Position numbers and translations under genes: made by a program. Below the pieces are notes generated by a model. It was not told where the DNA came from. It searched no databases and saw nothing but the letters and a program-made list of their open reading frames with translations. Positions 41,834 through 53,034 of a DNA stretch of 64,000 nt are shown piece after piece. Position 1 is the stretch's first letter; each line of letters begins with the position of its first letter. The stretch comes from Polia nebulosa (taxonomy: Eukaryota > Arthropoda > Insecta > Lepidoptera > Noctuidae): the NCBI GenBank assembly GCA_951329385.1, contig OX589587.1, forward strand, positions 26,147,895-26,211,894, in the 5' to 3' direction.

Positions 41834-43619
41834 TTCGATTTTCCCCCCAAATTTACCCCCATATTCCAAATTAATTTATTTACGTTACTCGACCGTGTTG
41901 GGGTCATAGAAATACACCTGTGTAGCAAATTTCAACTTAATCGGGCCTGTAGATTCGGAGTAAATTGACTGTGACAGAGGAACAGACAGACAGACAGACA
42001 GATAAACAGACGCACGAGTGATCCTAAAAGGGTTCCGTTTTTACATTCTGATTTTCGGACCCTAAAAACAAACACGTATTGCTTAAAACTTTTAATTATT
42101 AAAACAATTAGTGAACGTACAATTTTCAAAGCGATATTGATTGGTTTGGTTGATTTGATTGGCAATTTCACAGTTTGTGTTAATATTGGTGCTTGCCACT
42201 CTTTTGGTACTTTCGTTTTCTTCTTGTGTAAATGTCGATGACAAAGGCAAATCATAGAAGGCAATCTATCCAGATTATTATAATACTATTATAGGCCTAG
42301 ATAATAGATACTACTGAACCATAAGTACACTTTTTGTAAAGTTATTATTTCAATCTTTTATTTTTTTATTTTATGGAAAATACTGGAAGCAGTAGGCACC
42401 AAATAACTCATGCATATGAATGGTTGTGGTTCGGGGCAAAACTTTCTTGCCTTTGGCTCCAAATTAATGGCTTGCGTTATTTTGTCACTGATTTTTGGCT
42501 TGCTATGAATAGTCTTCTATGTATAATTCAGCGACTGTGTCAGAACGTCATCCTCCATTTCGATTTAAAGTTAATATGTCGGCCCCCAAATCAGCCGACA
42601 TTGTAGCCGAAGTTCTTCTAAAACTGTGTCCAGTGTAAAAATCGGCCTCAGGCAAATCTAAATACTTCGCCATTTCTGTTGGTATTTCACCAAATTTGTC
42701 AATAACAATTGTTTGTGCAGTACATTTTCCTTTCTGAAAGTTTTAGAAAAGCGGTCATTCTTTGTTTTTGTTACACGGAGAGCTTGATATTTTACAATAT
42801 TTCACGAAACGTTTCGTGGATTGTAAAAGATCGTGAAATCTTGGTTTTAGTCTGGGTAATTTTGGTGAAAAGCTGTTCTGCGTGGGTTTCTACATCTTTT
42901 GTTGTAATATTTTATAAAGAGCTTTATAAAATCGTCGTCTAGACACATCGAATTTTAAGGCAATCTATCAAAGAAATCAATTCATTAGTTCTAAGAAGTT
43001 ATATTAAGGTTACGCTTTACGTTTAGATTAATAATATTCAACGTCTCGGAAGTCTTTGGAGGAAGCCTTTGTCGAAGGACAAGCTGTTGTAGGAATAATT
43101 GATCGTCAGTAATAAGTTCACTATATTGTAATATGTTAAACAGCAATAAAGGCTTATTTTATTAATTTATTTAATAATATTCAACGTACCTTTGTTGCTA
43201 AGTACTGACTATCCGGAGCCTCTTTCAAAAACTTGTCAACGTCAGCTGGTGACAAAACTTTAAATTTCCGACCAATAGATAGCCGTCCGAGCGTCTCTTC
43301 AAAAGTGCCATCAGCGTTTTGATATCAACACCAAGCATGTTTGAGCTTAACCATGCTTTTTAACATGGAATAGATGCACCACATGGGAGCTGAGCTTGTA
43401 TGTAGGTATTGGTGAGTACAGAGAAATACGTCAAAAACACATTTTTAGAAAATGACTGTGTTTTTTCTTGCTCTTCCATTGTAGGAAACTATCGTAGGCA
43501 GCTAAGTACTTTTCTTTAGATTTTCCGGGATTAGGCTATCTTTTCCATTTTGTTCTTCATTTAGTATTTCTGGCGGAGTTAACTATGAATTGTTCATCTT
43601 CTGCACTAAAACTTGACAT
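41834..43619 (-). pseudogene. Tyrosine recombinase element remnant (Crypton-like), second copy
   Basis: On the minus strand, an N-terminal part starts at ATG 43619 (MSSFSAEDEQFIVNSARN), followed by frameshifted pieces (FLQWKSKKK, FLTYFSVLTNTY, TLMALLKRRSDGYL). After a LINE insertion and a gap comes the C-terminal catalytic part shared with 31.9 kb. It carries the same two upstream stops plus an extra TGG-to-TGA change in the GGW motif and a 2-nt deletion. It shows more of the gene than the left copy but is equally dead. Confidence 0.65.
43028..43187 (+). mobile_element. LINE tail inserted in the recombinase remnant
   Basis: The insert 43045-43170 lies between direct repeats TTAATAATATTCAACGT (43028-43044 and 43171-43187). 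It encodes KSLEEAFVEGQAVVGIIDRQ then stop, the end of a LINE ORF2, and finishes with AATAAAGGC and an AT-rich tail. Confidence 0.8.
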
Positions 43620-43630
43620 TTTTTAAATTA

Positions 43631-43745
43631 TTAACCACACAACACGACAAATCAGATAAAAACAAAATATAATTTTCATATTTTGTTTTTATCTGATTTG
43701 TTGTGTAAATCAGATAAATACAAAATATGAAAATTAAGGAAAATG
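43631..43745. repeat. Hairpin with ATCTGATTTGT arms
   Basis: ACAAATCAGATAAAAACAAA pairs with TTTGTTTTTATCTGATTTGT around a short loop, and a third partial copy follows. It adjoins the 5' end of the recombinase remnant. Confidence 0.7.
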
Positions 43746-44021
43746 GCGCGCAAGTTTTTTTTTACGCGCCAAATGCAAGGTGAGTGAACATATAGCCTAC
43801 TTCAATATTATAATTTTAAGTGGTAAAATTATAAAATGCAAATATATTGATAGTTTTTTACAACTTATTGTGAATTATGAATAATTTGATATTATGAAAT
43901 GTTTATTTGACTTAATTACGGACGTACACATTTATTTCCAAAAATATTTAAGAATTTTCAGCGGCTTAGAACCTCTTTGATGTTACTAAAAAAATAACTG
44001 TATTACCCGATTAAATTGAAA

Positions 44022-44507
44022 ATGATCTGTTCACTCGCTTATAACTTACTTACTTAAATGACATGCAATTGATTTCGATTCATCTTTCAATTAAAATGAT
44101 CAAATTTTGTTCCAAATTCAATTTTAAATAATACTGTTCTGAACTGTGTAATTTAATTTTCTCACTATCCGTTCACATTATGTTTATCCCAGATAAAAAG
44201 GGAAACCTATTATTGGCCATTAATACTGTTACACATTTGTTCTGTATTATATTATATGTATCGCTGTTGGTTGCCTAAATAAAGAAAATAAAATAAAAAT
44301 CAAAACTTACAGTAAGGTACTAATTTAACTTCGTTGAGATAATTCTATAACGCACTAGTGTGTAATTTTATTACGCAAATGTGTGTTATTTCGCTACTCA
44401 ATTTATGCCCCTAAAAGCGATTTAATAAGGCTCACTTTACGAGCAAGTGTGTTGAAAAATATATTTTTCCACAGCCTCAAACTACAATTGAATTGACTAA
44501 CAATTTT
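44022..44507. repeat. Repeat, left member of an inverted pair with 46.28 kb
   Basis: GATCTGTTCACTCGCTTATA, TTTAACTTCGTTGAGATAAT, CTATAACGCACTAGTGTG and TCAACACACTTGCTCGTAAA (last one reversed) match 46280-46463. This copy contains an extra insert of about 256 bp (44053-44308). Confidence 0.8.
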
Positions 44508-45160
44508 GAGAAAACCAACAGTTTTTGAGTTTTTGCGAATGACAGATGCCCTTTAGGACCATATATGTAAGCTCGTGTAATGCTTGTGTTTTGTTCGTTT
44601 TGCTCAGGGAACAGATATGACGGAGCATGAGTGGTCACAAGACAAGAACTTATGATAGCTAACAGAATTAAAAGATCGTTCCTATTAATTCGCAATGAGA
44701 ACACGATGAGTGTACCATTGTTGCTGTGGGAATAATTTCTTTTCTCGTTATCTAAGTAACCGTGTATAAGCATGGTTCTGTACCAAACTGTCTATTGAAA
44801 CTGTGAGATATTGAACACAAACCTACACGACCATAGATAGAGATTTCCCATAACGGTAGAATAATATTTCATAATTTTGTTCATAAATATTTAACACTAG
44901 CACCTGCCAGCGGCTTCGCCTGCTTGGGATCAGTACTTCCCCAATTATAAATTATAGCCTATGTTCTACTCCAGACTTTGATCTATCTCAGTACCCAATT
45001 TCATCCATACTTTCACATTAATAATATAATTAAGTAGAATATAGTAGGATTTGAATTCAGCGAAGCATTAAATCTGACTGTACATATTAACATCTGGTGA
45101 TGACAGGGAATGTACAAAGCCATATCATGGCAATTCGATATTAGCTGTAATATGATATCT

Positions 45161-45250
45161 TCAAATGGATTAATTATTAGCGCTACAGAGGATACAATTA
45201 TTATAATTATTACTATAATTGCATCCTCTAGCACTAATTAATCCATTTGA
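45161..45250. repeat. Imperfect 90-bp palindrome
   Basis: TCAAATGGATTAATTATTAG...AGAGGATACAATTATTATA is reversed as TATAATTGCATCCTCT...AATTAATCCATTTGA, with small indels. It has the look of a small hairpin transposable element. Confidence 0.75.
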
Positions 45251-45549
45251 TGCTACGCTACTGCATGACCTATATCTTAAATTACGTAGTAATCACACAA
45301 TACGTCGTAAGCTTCTAAGCTTCTACTGTTATTTCTATAACTATCTCTGCTCCGTGGTTTCACCCGCCTGCGCCTTTACTTCATTTTCGCTTAGCGTTCT
45401 CTCTGACGTTTTTTTCTTTTTGCCCAATGGAACTATAGGGTCTTTACATGATGTTGAATGGCCTATAAACTTTCTCAAAATGTAAAAGAATTCAAAAGGA
45501 ATTTTAAAATCCAACTGGTTGGTCCAAAGAATAGCGCGTTCAAACAAAA

Positions 45550-46241
45550 CCCATACCCTCTTTCACACAGTCCAATCATCGTTTCTTTGGCCTTCCCCTA
45601 CTCTTGTAGCCATCCACATTCATAAATAAGAATTTCCTCACGACATATTCTCCTCACTTTAAACCCTTAGGGGATGAATTTCCATAAATTCTTTCTTAAA
45701 GCACACTAGTGTCATTTAAGGAACATTTGTGCAAAATTTCATGCTTCTAGACCCAGCGGTTTCAGCTGTGCGTTGATCGATCAGTCAGCCAGTCAGTGGC
45801 ACGGATTCTCTTGTTCAATATCTAAACTAAAATTAGAGAATTGCTATCTTTTACTAAAAGGCAGTGCGAGAAAAGGACGGCTATAACTATGCACTAAGTT
45901 AGAGATGTCAAACTAGTTTACGCCTTGCGCTTCGCCGTGTTTTTAGATGACATGTTTTTACGTGTACCCTTAATTTGTATGGAAATATTAGTTCAAACTA
46001 AATTTGACAGCTCTAATTTACGTCCGTCTCTTTCTTGTTTTATTACAGAGAAAAAGATAGCAATAGCCTAAATTAAGCTCTATATATATATTATATATAT
46101 AGATCATCATTCATCATCCTCCTGCCCTTATCCAAATTTATTTGGGATCGGAGACACATGTCTTTTTCTTCCATAATCCTCTATTAATCGTCATCTCTGT
46201 AGTCACCTCCTTTTTACCCATATCCTCTTTCACACAGTCCA

Positions 46242-46245
<4 letters not shown>
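45550..46245. repeat. Two fragments of a lepidopteran dispersed repeat
   Basis: CCTCTTTCACACAGTCCAAT near 45560 and TCATCCTCCTGCCCTTATCC to CCTCTTTCACACAGTCC at 46107-46240 are overlapping pieces of one widely distributed repeat. Confidence 0.5.

Positions 46246-46275
<30 letters not shown>
46223..46275. repeat. TA dinucleotide microsatellite
   Basis: An almost pure AT/TA run of about 40 nt immediately precedes the inverted-pair repeat at 46280. Confidence 0.9.
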
Positions 46276-46278
<3 letters not shown>

Positions 46279-46279
46279 T

Positions 46280-46463
46280 AAAATTGTTAGTCAATTCAAT
46301 TGTAGTTTGAGGCTGTGGAAAAATATATTTTTCAACACACTTGCTCGTAAAGTGAGTCTTATTAAATTTGCGTAATAAAATTCCACACTAGTGCGTTATA
46401 GAATTATCCCAACGAAGTTAAATTAGTGCCTTACTGCAAGTTATAAGCGAGTGAACAGATCAT
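46280..46463. repeat. Repeat, right member of an inverted pair with 44.02 kb
   Basis: It matches 44022-44507 in reverse. It lacks the 256-bp insert and about 40 nt near TTACGCAAATTTAATAAG. Confidence 0.8.
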
Positions 46464-46469
46464 CATACT

Positions 46470-48800
46470 AGCTTTTGCCTGCGGTTCCGATATCTCGGTA
46501 ACTACTTTTTCTGGATGAAAGGTACCCTATATCCTTTTCTGCACCCATGAAATCGAGTATGCGAAATTTCATTAGGATCGGTCGATTAGTTAAGAAACTG
46601 TCACTAAACTGCGAGTATTATGCCGTATTACTTGCCTTCGGAAAAAATTATTTGGAAATAGCAAGTACAGTACATCATATAGGTAAAAAAAAATTAAAAA
46701 GAAACAAAATTATAGTATAGTCATAGGAGAAAGCATGACACGCGCATGCAAATCAAAGCAGCTCGAGGAACGTTCTATGAAATGGTCTCAAATCCTTTAA
46801 GTAACAGTTCGCTAGTTTCTCAAGGGTATGAAATGCTTAGAGATGCTCAATTGAGTCAATAGCAGCCCAGCTGTGCAAGCTTTCGAAGAAACACAAACGC
46901 CAATGTAGTACACAGTTACACTTATATTTCTTGTCGGATACGACAAACAGGAAACTGTTAAGTAAGACGACCCCGTTCCGCATTGCGCGAAACCAAACAA
47001 ACATTTTTTTTTAAACTAAGTATCTACTTGAAAAGCTTCAGTATTTTTGATTTCCTGATCAAGCGTCAGATAAGTACAGCCACTGATGAAAACATTAATG
47101 TTCGTACTGTGGGTAACCACAATAACATCACTTCGCAATATTGTCAGGAAGTGAAAATAATAGACGGTCAAACCCAAATGGGAAAATGAAAATGACTAAG
47201 ATTTGACAATTGGTGAAATTAGAGCTTGCAGAAACCTTAGAAAAACATTCCGGTGCATGTTACTATACTACTAAACATAACTACATTGCTTAATATGTAT
47301 TCTCTGTTTTATGTAAGTATTTTGAAACAATTTCCTCATATTAACTAAAATTTTAAAGAGTGTAGCTCCCGGTGCGTCCTCCCTCAAGTTCAGTGCCTTT
47401 TTCAGGACCCCACTGAAATAACAAATGTTGGACAGTATACGAGCAATCAGCTTTGTCTGTTTCCTAATGGAATAAACAACAATAGTCGCGGGAACCGCCC
47501 GCGATGCACGTGACAGATCCGGGGCTTTCGCGCCAAAATGGCCGAACAGATGGAAGGTTAGATGTTAAACGAATTTAAGGTTTGTGTTTAACACAAACCT
47601 TTAAATTGTTTACCTAACTTTATCTTTGTCCATTAAAGTATGAAGTTTGGTATATTTTGTCATCCAATCTATAATAATACATCCTATTTAATATTAGAAA
47701 TGCGAAAGTATGGATGAATGTTTGTTATTTCAATCAAGCCAGAACGGCTAAACGGATTTGGATGAAATTTGACACAGAGATAGATTATAGTCTGAAATAG
47801 CACATGAACTCCGTTGGCAGAAGCTAGTTTGGTATAATCAATTAAAAGGTTTCACAAATACAACATAATATAATATCAAAATCTTCGGTTAACTCAACAG
47901 ATTGTCAATTTATCAGGATAAAGGTACAAGCAACGTGCTGCAGATACAAATAAAAACACAAAGTCTTTTGCAGGTGCACGATAGGGAAAGTCGCCTCAAG
48001 CAAATTCGAACCGGATACAAAAACATTGACATCAAATAATCATAGTTCGAAAATAACTAGAAAGTTTCATTTTAAAGCGCTGGCCTCAATTCTGTACCAG
48101 ATTCGGAAGCAACGATGATAGAAATTCGCAAAAACATGCCATTGCTGGAAGATGGGAATGTTGCGAACGTCAAGAATGAACAATGACAGTGAATATGCAC
48201 GGATCACCGGATTCAGCGCTTCAGCATTACAGTGCGATAGTCACAACGTGTCGCGCTAAAATCTAGCACTCGAGCGCTGCATCTCCGAGTTAGTAGCGCA
48301 TGACTGAATGATTCAATTGTAGCCTTCCTAACGGAATGTACTGCGTGTCAATGTTGGACAAAATAACAGAATTATCACAGCTACATTTTAGATTTGTTTA
48401 GCTCCAATGGAAATGTTTTTTTTAAACGAAACAATAATATTCAATGTGTTATGGCAGCATAACATGAAAACAGTTGAAATAATGAAATATTAGTGTATTA
48501 TTTTGTCCTTGTACAAACTCTAAATAAATTCAATTCCTACCTAGTTCATTCATACATACTCGTATATGTTACACTGCAAGTTTTTCAATCGATAGGAACC
48601 TACAAGTATCCTACTAAATACAATTTTATAAACATTGCGTAACGCAAATAAATGCATATAAAGAACCAAAGGACGTATATTTATATATAGGGTTATTTTT
48701 CAAAAACCAGCCAACTCTTTTTATTCCAGACAAAAAAGGAAAAAGAAAAGAGCTGTTCTGAGAGCCTGGTGTGAGTTTTTTAACGCACTCGAAAGCGTTT
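46470..48800. other. No supported gene
   Basis: A LINE-tail-like phrase, AGCTTTTGCCTGCGGTTCCG, lies near 46472. Blocks near 47.4-47.55 and 48.1-48.3 kb are less AT-rich but show no splice-bounded frame I can defend. Confidence 0.35.
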
Positions 48801-48811
48801 GCTAAAAAAAA

Positions 48812-49117
48812 AGCCCTATTGCCGGCCAAGTGGCGCCCTCATTGAATAAAAAATCGTAGCATAGCATAGAAAATAAATATTAAAGAATCCAACGTCACAT
48901 TTGTTACAAAGAGGACAAAGTATTTTTACCAGTACCAAAAACGGCCGTTTTTGACACTTTTGCCTGCTACTTTGGATACGAAACATTTTGAGGCCTGTTT
49001 TAACGAAGTTTAAATACTTAATCCTCTTTGTAACAAACGTATCGTTGGATTCTTATTTATTTTCTATGTTACGATTTTTTATTCAATGAGGGCGCCACTT
49101 GGCGGGTAGTAGACCCT
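48812..49117. repeat. MITE with GGCCAAGTGGCGCCCTCATT ends
   Basis: The left end GCCAAGTGGCGCCCTCATTG and right end CAATGAGGGCGCCACTTGGC are inverted, with pairing extending through AATAAAAAATCGTA. The centre has AAAACGGCCGTTTT. About 305 bp in total. A half copy is at 30.06-30.28 kb. Confidence 0.8.
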
Positions 49118-49254
49118 AACTCAAATCGTATAGAAAAAAAAGACGTTACCCGTTATTGTCACCAGGCAGCGCTAATTCAGTTTTAGTACAAATAATTGAC
49201 GTTTACTTTAACGCGGTCAAGTACATTAAAAAACTCGCACTAGGCCCTCAGTTT

Positions 49255-49700
49255 TTTATTTTTATTATTATTGTTGATAGGCACGCGTTTGACCACTATC
49301 TCACCTGATGGCAAGCGATGAAGTGGTCTTTTTGCTCGCGTAACTCGTCCAAATGTTGGAAAAAGGTGTTTTGTTTTAAGGTTACGTACCCGAAGAGTCC
49401 AAACGGAACCCTATTGCTGTCACTCACGTGTCCGTCTGTCTGTCTGCCCGTCATCGGGCACAGTTCCGAAGAATTTTTTAACTTCCCATTGACCTATGAA
49501 CTTGAAATTTGGTGATAATGTTGAAATTTAGTGATAATTACGTATATTTTACTAACAAATACCAACATATTGATAAATCAGATTTTTTCTTTGATAATCC
49601 CCTTATTTGGTACGGAACCCTAAATGTGCGGGGTCCAACACGTACCTACTTGGCCAAGTTTTATTTTAATTTTATGGGAGTTTATTTTTGCATAAATCGT
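49255..49700. repeat. Dispersed repeats: GCACGCGTTTGACCACTATC and TACGGAACCCTA families
   Basis: The first phrase matches 13.42 kb. The second region contains GTCCGTCTGTCTGTCTGCCC and GGTACGGAACCCTAAATGTG, then CTACTTGGCC, the same family as 652-845. Confidence 0.6.
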
Positions 49701-49909
49701 GTCTTTGATTGTGAATGATTTGACCTAATGCCTGAAATAAAATAGGTTGTTCATTGAAAATTAACCCTGTATAGGCCATTTTAGGCTTGAATCTATGGAG
49801 AAAGCTGGAGACCTTAAGTGGTAGTGTGACGCTATTGTTAATGGACTGCGAGCTTAGTTTTAAGATAAACTGAAATTTTCAGTACGAATTTAAAATAGCA
49901 ATAAGTTAC

Positions 49910-50042
49910 GGGTGCGGCGCCGGCGGCGCGATATAGATTCAGCACACCGTTGAGCAACACTTGCCGGGTCTCGGTTCGTAGTGACTGACAAGTCCTATCG
50001 GCCATATCGGAAAGCACGTCAGGACGATGACATTCGAAAATA
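49910..50042 (-). CDS. Candidate host exon, 44 codons, unknown protein
   Basis: A GC-rich block on the minus strand reads IFECHRPDVLSDMADRTCQS, LRTETRQVLLNGVLNLYRAA then GAAP, followed at once by GTAACT as a plausible donor. The upstream junction TTTTTGAG/T is a weak acceptor. Composition and the amphipathic pattern favour coding sequence. The protein is not recognised. A 26-bp imperfect inverted repeat spans its upstream edge. The reading phase does not join directly to the serine-protease exon at 50993. Confidence 0.4.
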
Positions 50043-50779
50043 CTCAAAAATCATAAATTTTTGAGATTTTGCGAATGTCATGTTTAAAAAAAAACATCCA
50101 AATCTATTTAGTTGCTAGAAAAAAAAAAGTTCGTTTTGGCTATATTTCTGAGAACGTTGTTGTTTTCGAAACACGTTTAAAAATAAAATCCTCGATAGAA
50201 ATGATCGTAAAACGTAACTGTAACATTGACTTTTTTTTTTAAATCCCGTATTTACTAGGCAACGTACGTCAGTAAAATTCATTTTGTTTCAGATACTAAT
50301 AGCTCAACTCAATTTTGAGTAAATTAATTTAATAGAGTGCTTCATTTATTTTGCAATAAATTGCAAGTATTGTGTCGTTGCGCATCTCGGTCTTATCTAT
50401 GCAGTCCGAAAGGGACCGCACTTAAGGCCAAGTCACGCCCTTAAGCCGTTGGACCGGGCTGTCTTTTGTAGATCCTTGAAAGTCGTTAAACGTTGTCAGA
50501 GGCCGGAGCCAAAAGTAGTCTTAGCAATACTTTTCGTTTTACTGAGAAACTGGGTTGTGGATGTCTCTATGTAAAATACTAATATTCAGCTGCATCTATT
50601 TAAGTATGCATACCTTCGCATTATATTTAGGTATTTATTTTAGACACTATAAAACTGATTTACGTCCGTAACACCTCACAATCTCAGGTCCAGTTGAAAA
50701 TCAGCGTCAAGAACTAGTTGTCTGGCATTTATGAGTATGCTGAACTCTCTCTTCGATGTTTTTGTTTTATCCTTTTTTT

Positions 50780-50885
50780 ATTTAACGTTTCGTGTGCTTA
50801 GTTTGTGCTAAATAAATGAATTTTCTTTGGCTTTGACTGGAAGTCGACCGGAACATAGTCGGAAAAAGGCTAGATAGATTGATTG
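50780..50885 (+). repeat. LINE 3' tail fragment
   Basis: GTGCTAAATAAATGAATTTT then TTTGACTGGAAGTCGACCGG and AACATAGTCGGAAAAAGGCT match a common lepidopteran LINE end. Confidence 0.55.
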
Positions 50886-50992
50886 ATGCACTTTTCTCTA
50901 CCAACTTAGTGACGATACCAGAGAAGTAACAATAATTTTACAAATATTGCAAATATTTATGTATAAATGTTACAAGTACTCGTACATATTAC

Positions 50993-51086
50993 CGTGCGAT
51001 CGCAGCGCCCCCAGCCAGTGACGAACGCTCGGTGGCCACCTAGAGATTTGTTGGGATGTACCAGCTGGATAGCTTTTACAGAACAT
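50993..51086 (-). CDS. Trypsin-like serine protease exon (partial)
   Basis: On the minus strand TACGTTTTTTTTCAG/ is followed by 94 nt in one open frame and then /GTAATA. Leaving one leading base, it translates as CSVKAIQLVHPNKSLGG, then HRAFVTGWGRCDRT. VKAIQL followed by VTGWG is the classic segment between the catalytic aspartate and serine of chymotrypsin-fold (S1) proteases. The frame is hidden from a simple ORF scan because the exon is short. The neighbouring exons with the catalytic His, Asp and Ser were not found within the window, so this may be one exon of an intron-rich gene or a relic. An R1 copy lies about 220 bp upstream of it. Confidence 0.65.
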
Positions 51087-51177
51087 CTGAAAAAAAACGT
51101 AATGTTTAAGAAAACATAATTTAGTTAAATCATCATTATCTGAAGTGATGATGATTATGATGAATAATAAAATGAAG

Positions 51178-51215
51178 ACGTCCACTGCTGGGCATAGGCC
51201 TCCCCAAGCGTTATA
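51178..51215 (+). repeat. Repeat phrase GTCCACTGCTGGGCATAGGC
   Basis: This phrase, ending CCTCCCCAAGC, is a hallmark of a very abundant lepidopteran repeat. A degenerate version is at about 38925-38960. Confidence 0.55.
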
Positions 51216-51310
51216 GCGCACTATAAGCGCCATATTGACGCCAAATTTTCGGTCCACATTTAATAATAACAATCTCTAACACAGAGCCTCAACACCCCCT
51301 TTTTATATTA

Positions 51311-51455
51311 GAAGGTTGGGAAATCATACAATGGCTTCTCCCGCTCTTGATGGAGCGGGGAGGGCGTGTCAGGCTTTTACTGACAAAACCCACCCTTGTA
51401 CCTTCAGTTGCCTGTGCCATGGGCCGCAGTAATTCTCTTTCGTATGATCTAAAAT
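51311..51455 (-). mobile_element. R1-related 3' UTR copy H, diverged subfamily
   Basis: The minus strand carries a GGGTGGGTTTT...CTGACACGCC layout like the R1 3' UTR. CTTGTACCTTCAGTTGCCTG is a variant shared only with the copy at 60.3 kb, so these two form a subfamily. Confidence 0.65.
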
Positions 51456-51504
51456 TTTTCATCACAAATGGGGGAGTTTTTTAACGGCTAGTACTGTAGC
51501 AACC

Positions 51505-52770
51505 GTTAGTTTTTTTTTTTTTTGAGTGGTGGGCAAACATTCAATGACATCGCCCGCTCTGGGTGGAGCGGGAGGGTGCGTCAGACTCTTACTGACTAAA
51601 ACCCATCCCTGTTCCTTTCCTGCCTGAGTGCCCAGGGGTGCGGTAACTCTGTTGAGAATTTATCCGCTACCCCTAGGCATGCAGGCACCGGCCACGATGG
51701 ACCCCATCAGTGGTGGCTGACAAACATCTCTTTGAGGCGCGCGTGGAACACTATGCGCCGTCGACTCACGGTGCTGATCGGACGTCGAGCTACCCACTGC
51801 TCGCCGTCCGCAGGCCCGGGTTTACCGTGGCCGGAGATCGTGTCTTGACGTCCTACGCCGAGTGCTTCTCCTGCGGTGGTAGCGGCCGTGGGTGTGAGGG
51901 CCACTCCGTTACCCTTCCCACCTCCACCTTCGCGAGCATTACTGCTTCGCAGAAGGAAGAAACGGCATCCCATTCTCCCTCGCCCCGTACCATGGCCTGA
52001 ACCAGGGCCGGGCGCCAGAGGTCGTTACCACCTATCGCATCCACGAGGACACGGCGGTGCTCCGCCCAAGCGGGGCAGACCTCACCGTGTGCTCCACTGT
52101 GTCCTCTGGGCGATCCGCGCAGTGATATCATCCTCCCGCCTTATCCGAAACAGGAACCCCCCGAAACAACCGTATCCGGTGAGAACCTGCGTCAGGCGTA
52201 AGGTGAGGACGCCGTGACTCCTCTCCAGCCACTCCTCAAAGAGTGGCACTACCGCCGCGATGGTGGCATGCCCAGTGCTGGGTTGCGACAGTCGCCGTCT
52301 CCATGTCGCCATGAGATCCTGCTGGAGCTCCGTCCACCGAGCTGAGGTGTCGCGGCAACAGAGTTTCGCCCCGGCGTTTGGCCTCCTCGCGCCACTCCGA
52401 GAGCAGCGCAAGGACCTTTGCCTCCAGATCCCATGGTGACAGTTCAGCAAGGAGGCTCGCCGCCTCACAAGAGACCGTGCGGTATTCTTGTATCAGCCGA
52501 ATGGCCATGACCCTTTGGGACGCGTTCAACCGGCGAGCTGGTAGACGTCTCAAGGAACGCACCCACACCTGTGCCCCATAAAGGGCCACAACAAGGGGCG
52601 TTTGGACCCCCCAGATGGGGCAGGAGCCGCTTCAAAGCAGCACTAGCCCGCTCTAGACTGGGAGCCAAACGTCGGAAATGCTCGACGAAGTTCCACCGGC
52701 TGTCGAGGACGAGTCCCAGGTACTTCATCATCCCCTCGACGCCGAAGTGAACCCCTCCTACCGTAGCGAT
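51505..52770 (-). pseudogene. R1-family copy I: RT thumb to 3' UTR
   Basis: On the minus strand the copy begins near the GVRIGVEG region of ORF2, runs MMKYLGLVLDSRWNFVEHF, ALYGAQVWVRSL and SPWDLEAKVLALL, then through the 3' UTR to an A-run (T-run near 51511-51525). Small indels shift the frame repeatedly (52236-52731 needs several frames). The catalytic YADD lies outside the copy. It is 5'-truncated and non-functional. Confidence 0.85.
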
Positions 52771-53034
52771 CGGTAGCTAACGTAAGTTACGCTATCAATC
52801 TCGAGACTGACTGCAGGCTCTGGACATGTAGTATCTCGTGTAGCACTCGAAAAGCACTTTCTATAATCTATAGGTATATAACTCAAGAACGGCCGGATCG
52901 ATTTTAATGATCTTTGCTTTGTTGGATTTTTCTCCGCCCCGAATAGTAAAATAACTATTAAAAAATCGGAAACAGTCACGAAAAAATAATATGAAGAAAA
53001 TTAATTTTATCATACATTTTATATGGAACGAAAA

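Noticed and set aside
50440..50475. Serine-protease catalytic exon downstream of the VTGWG exon
   Set aside because: The minus strand reads a weak DSP-like string but lacks the GDSGGP motif and has no splice sites.
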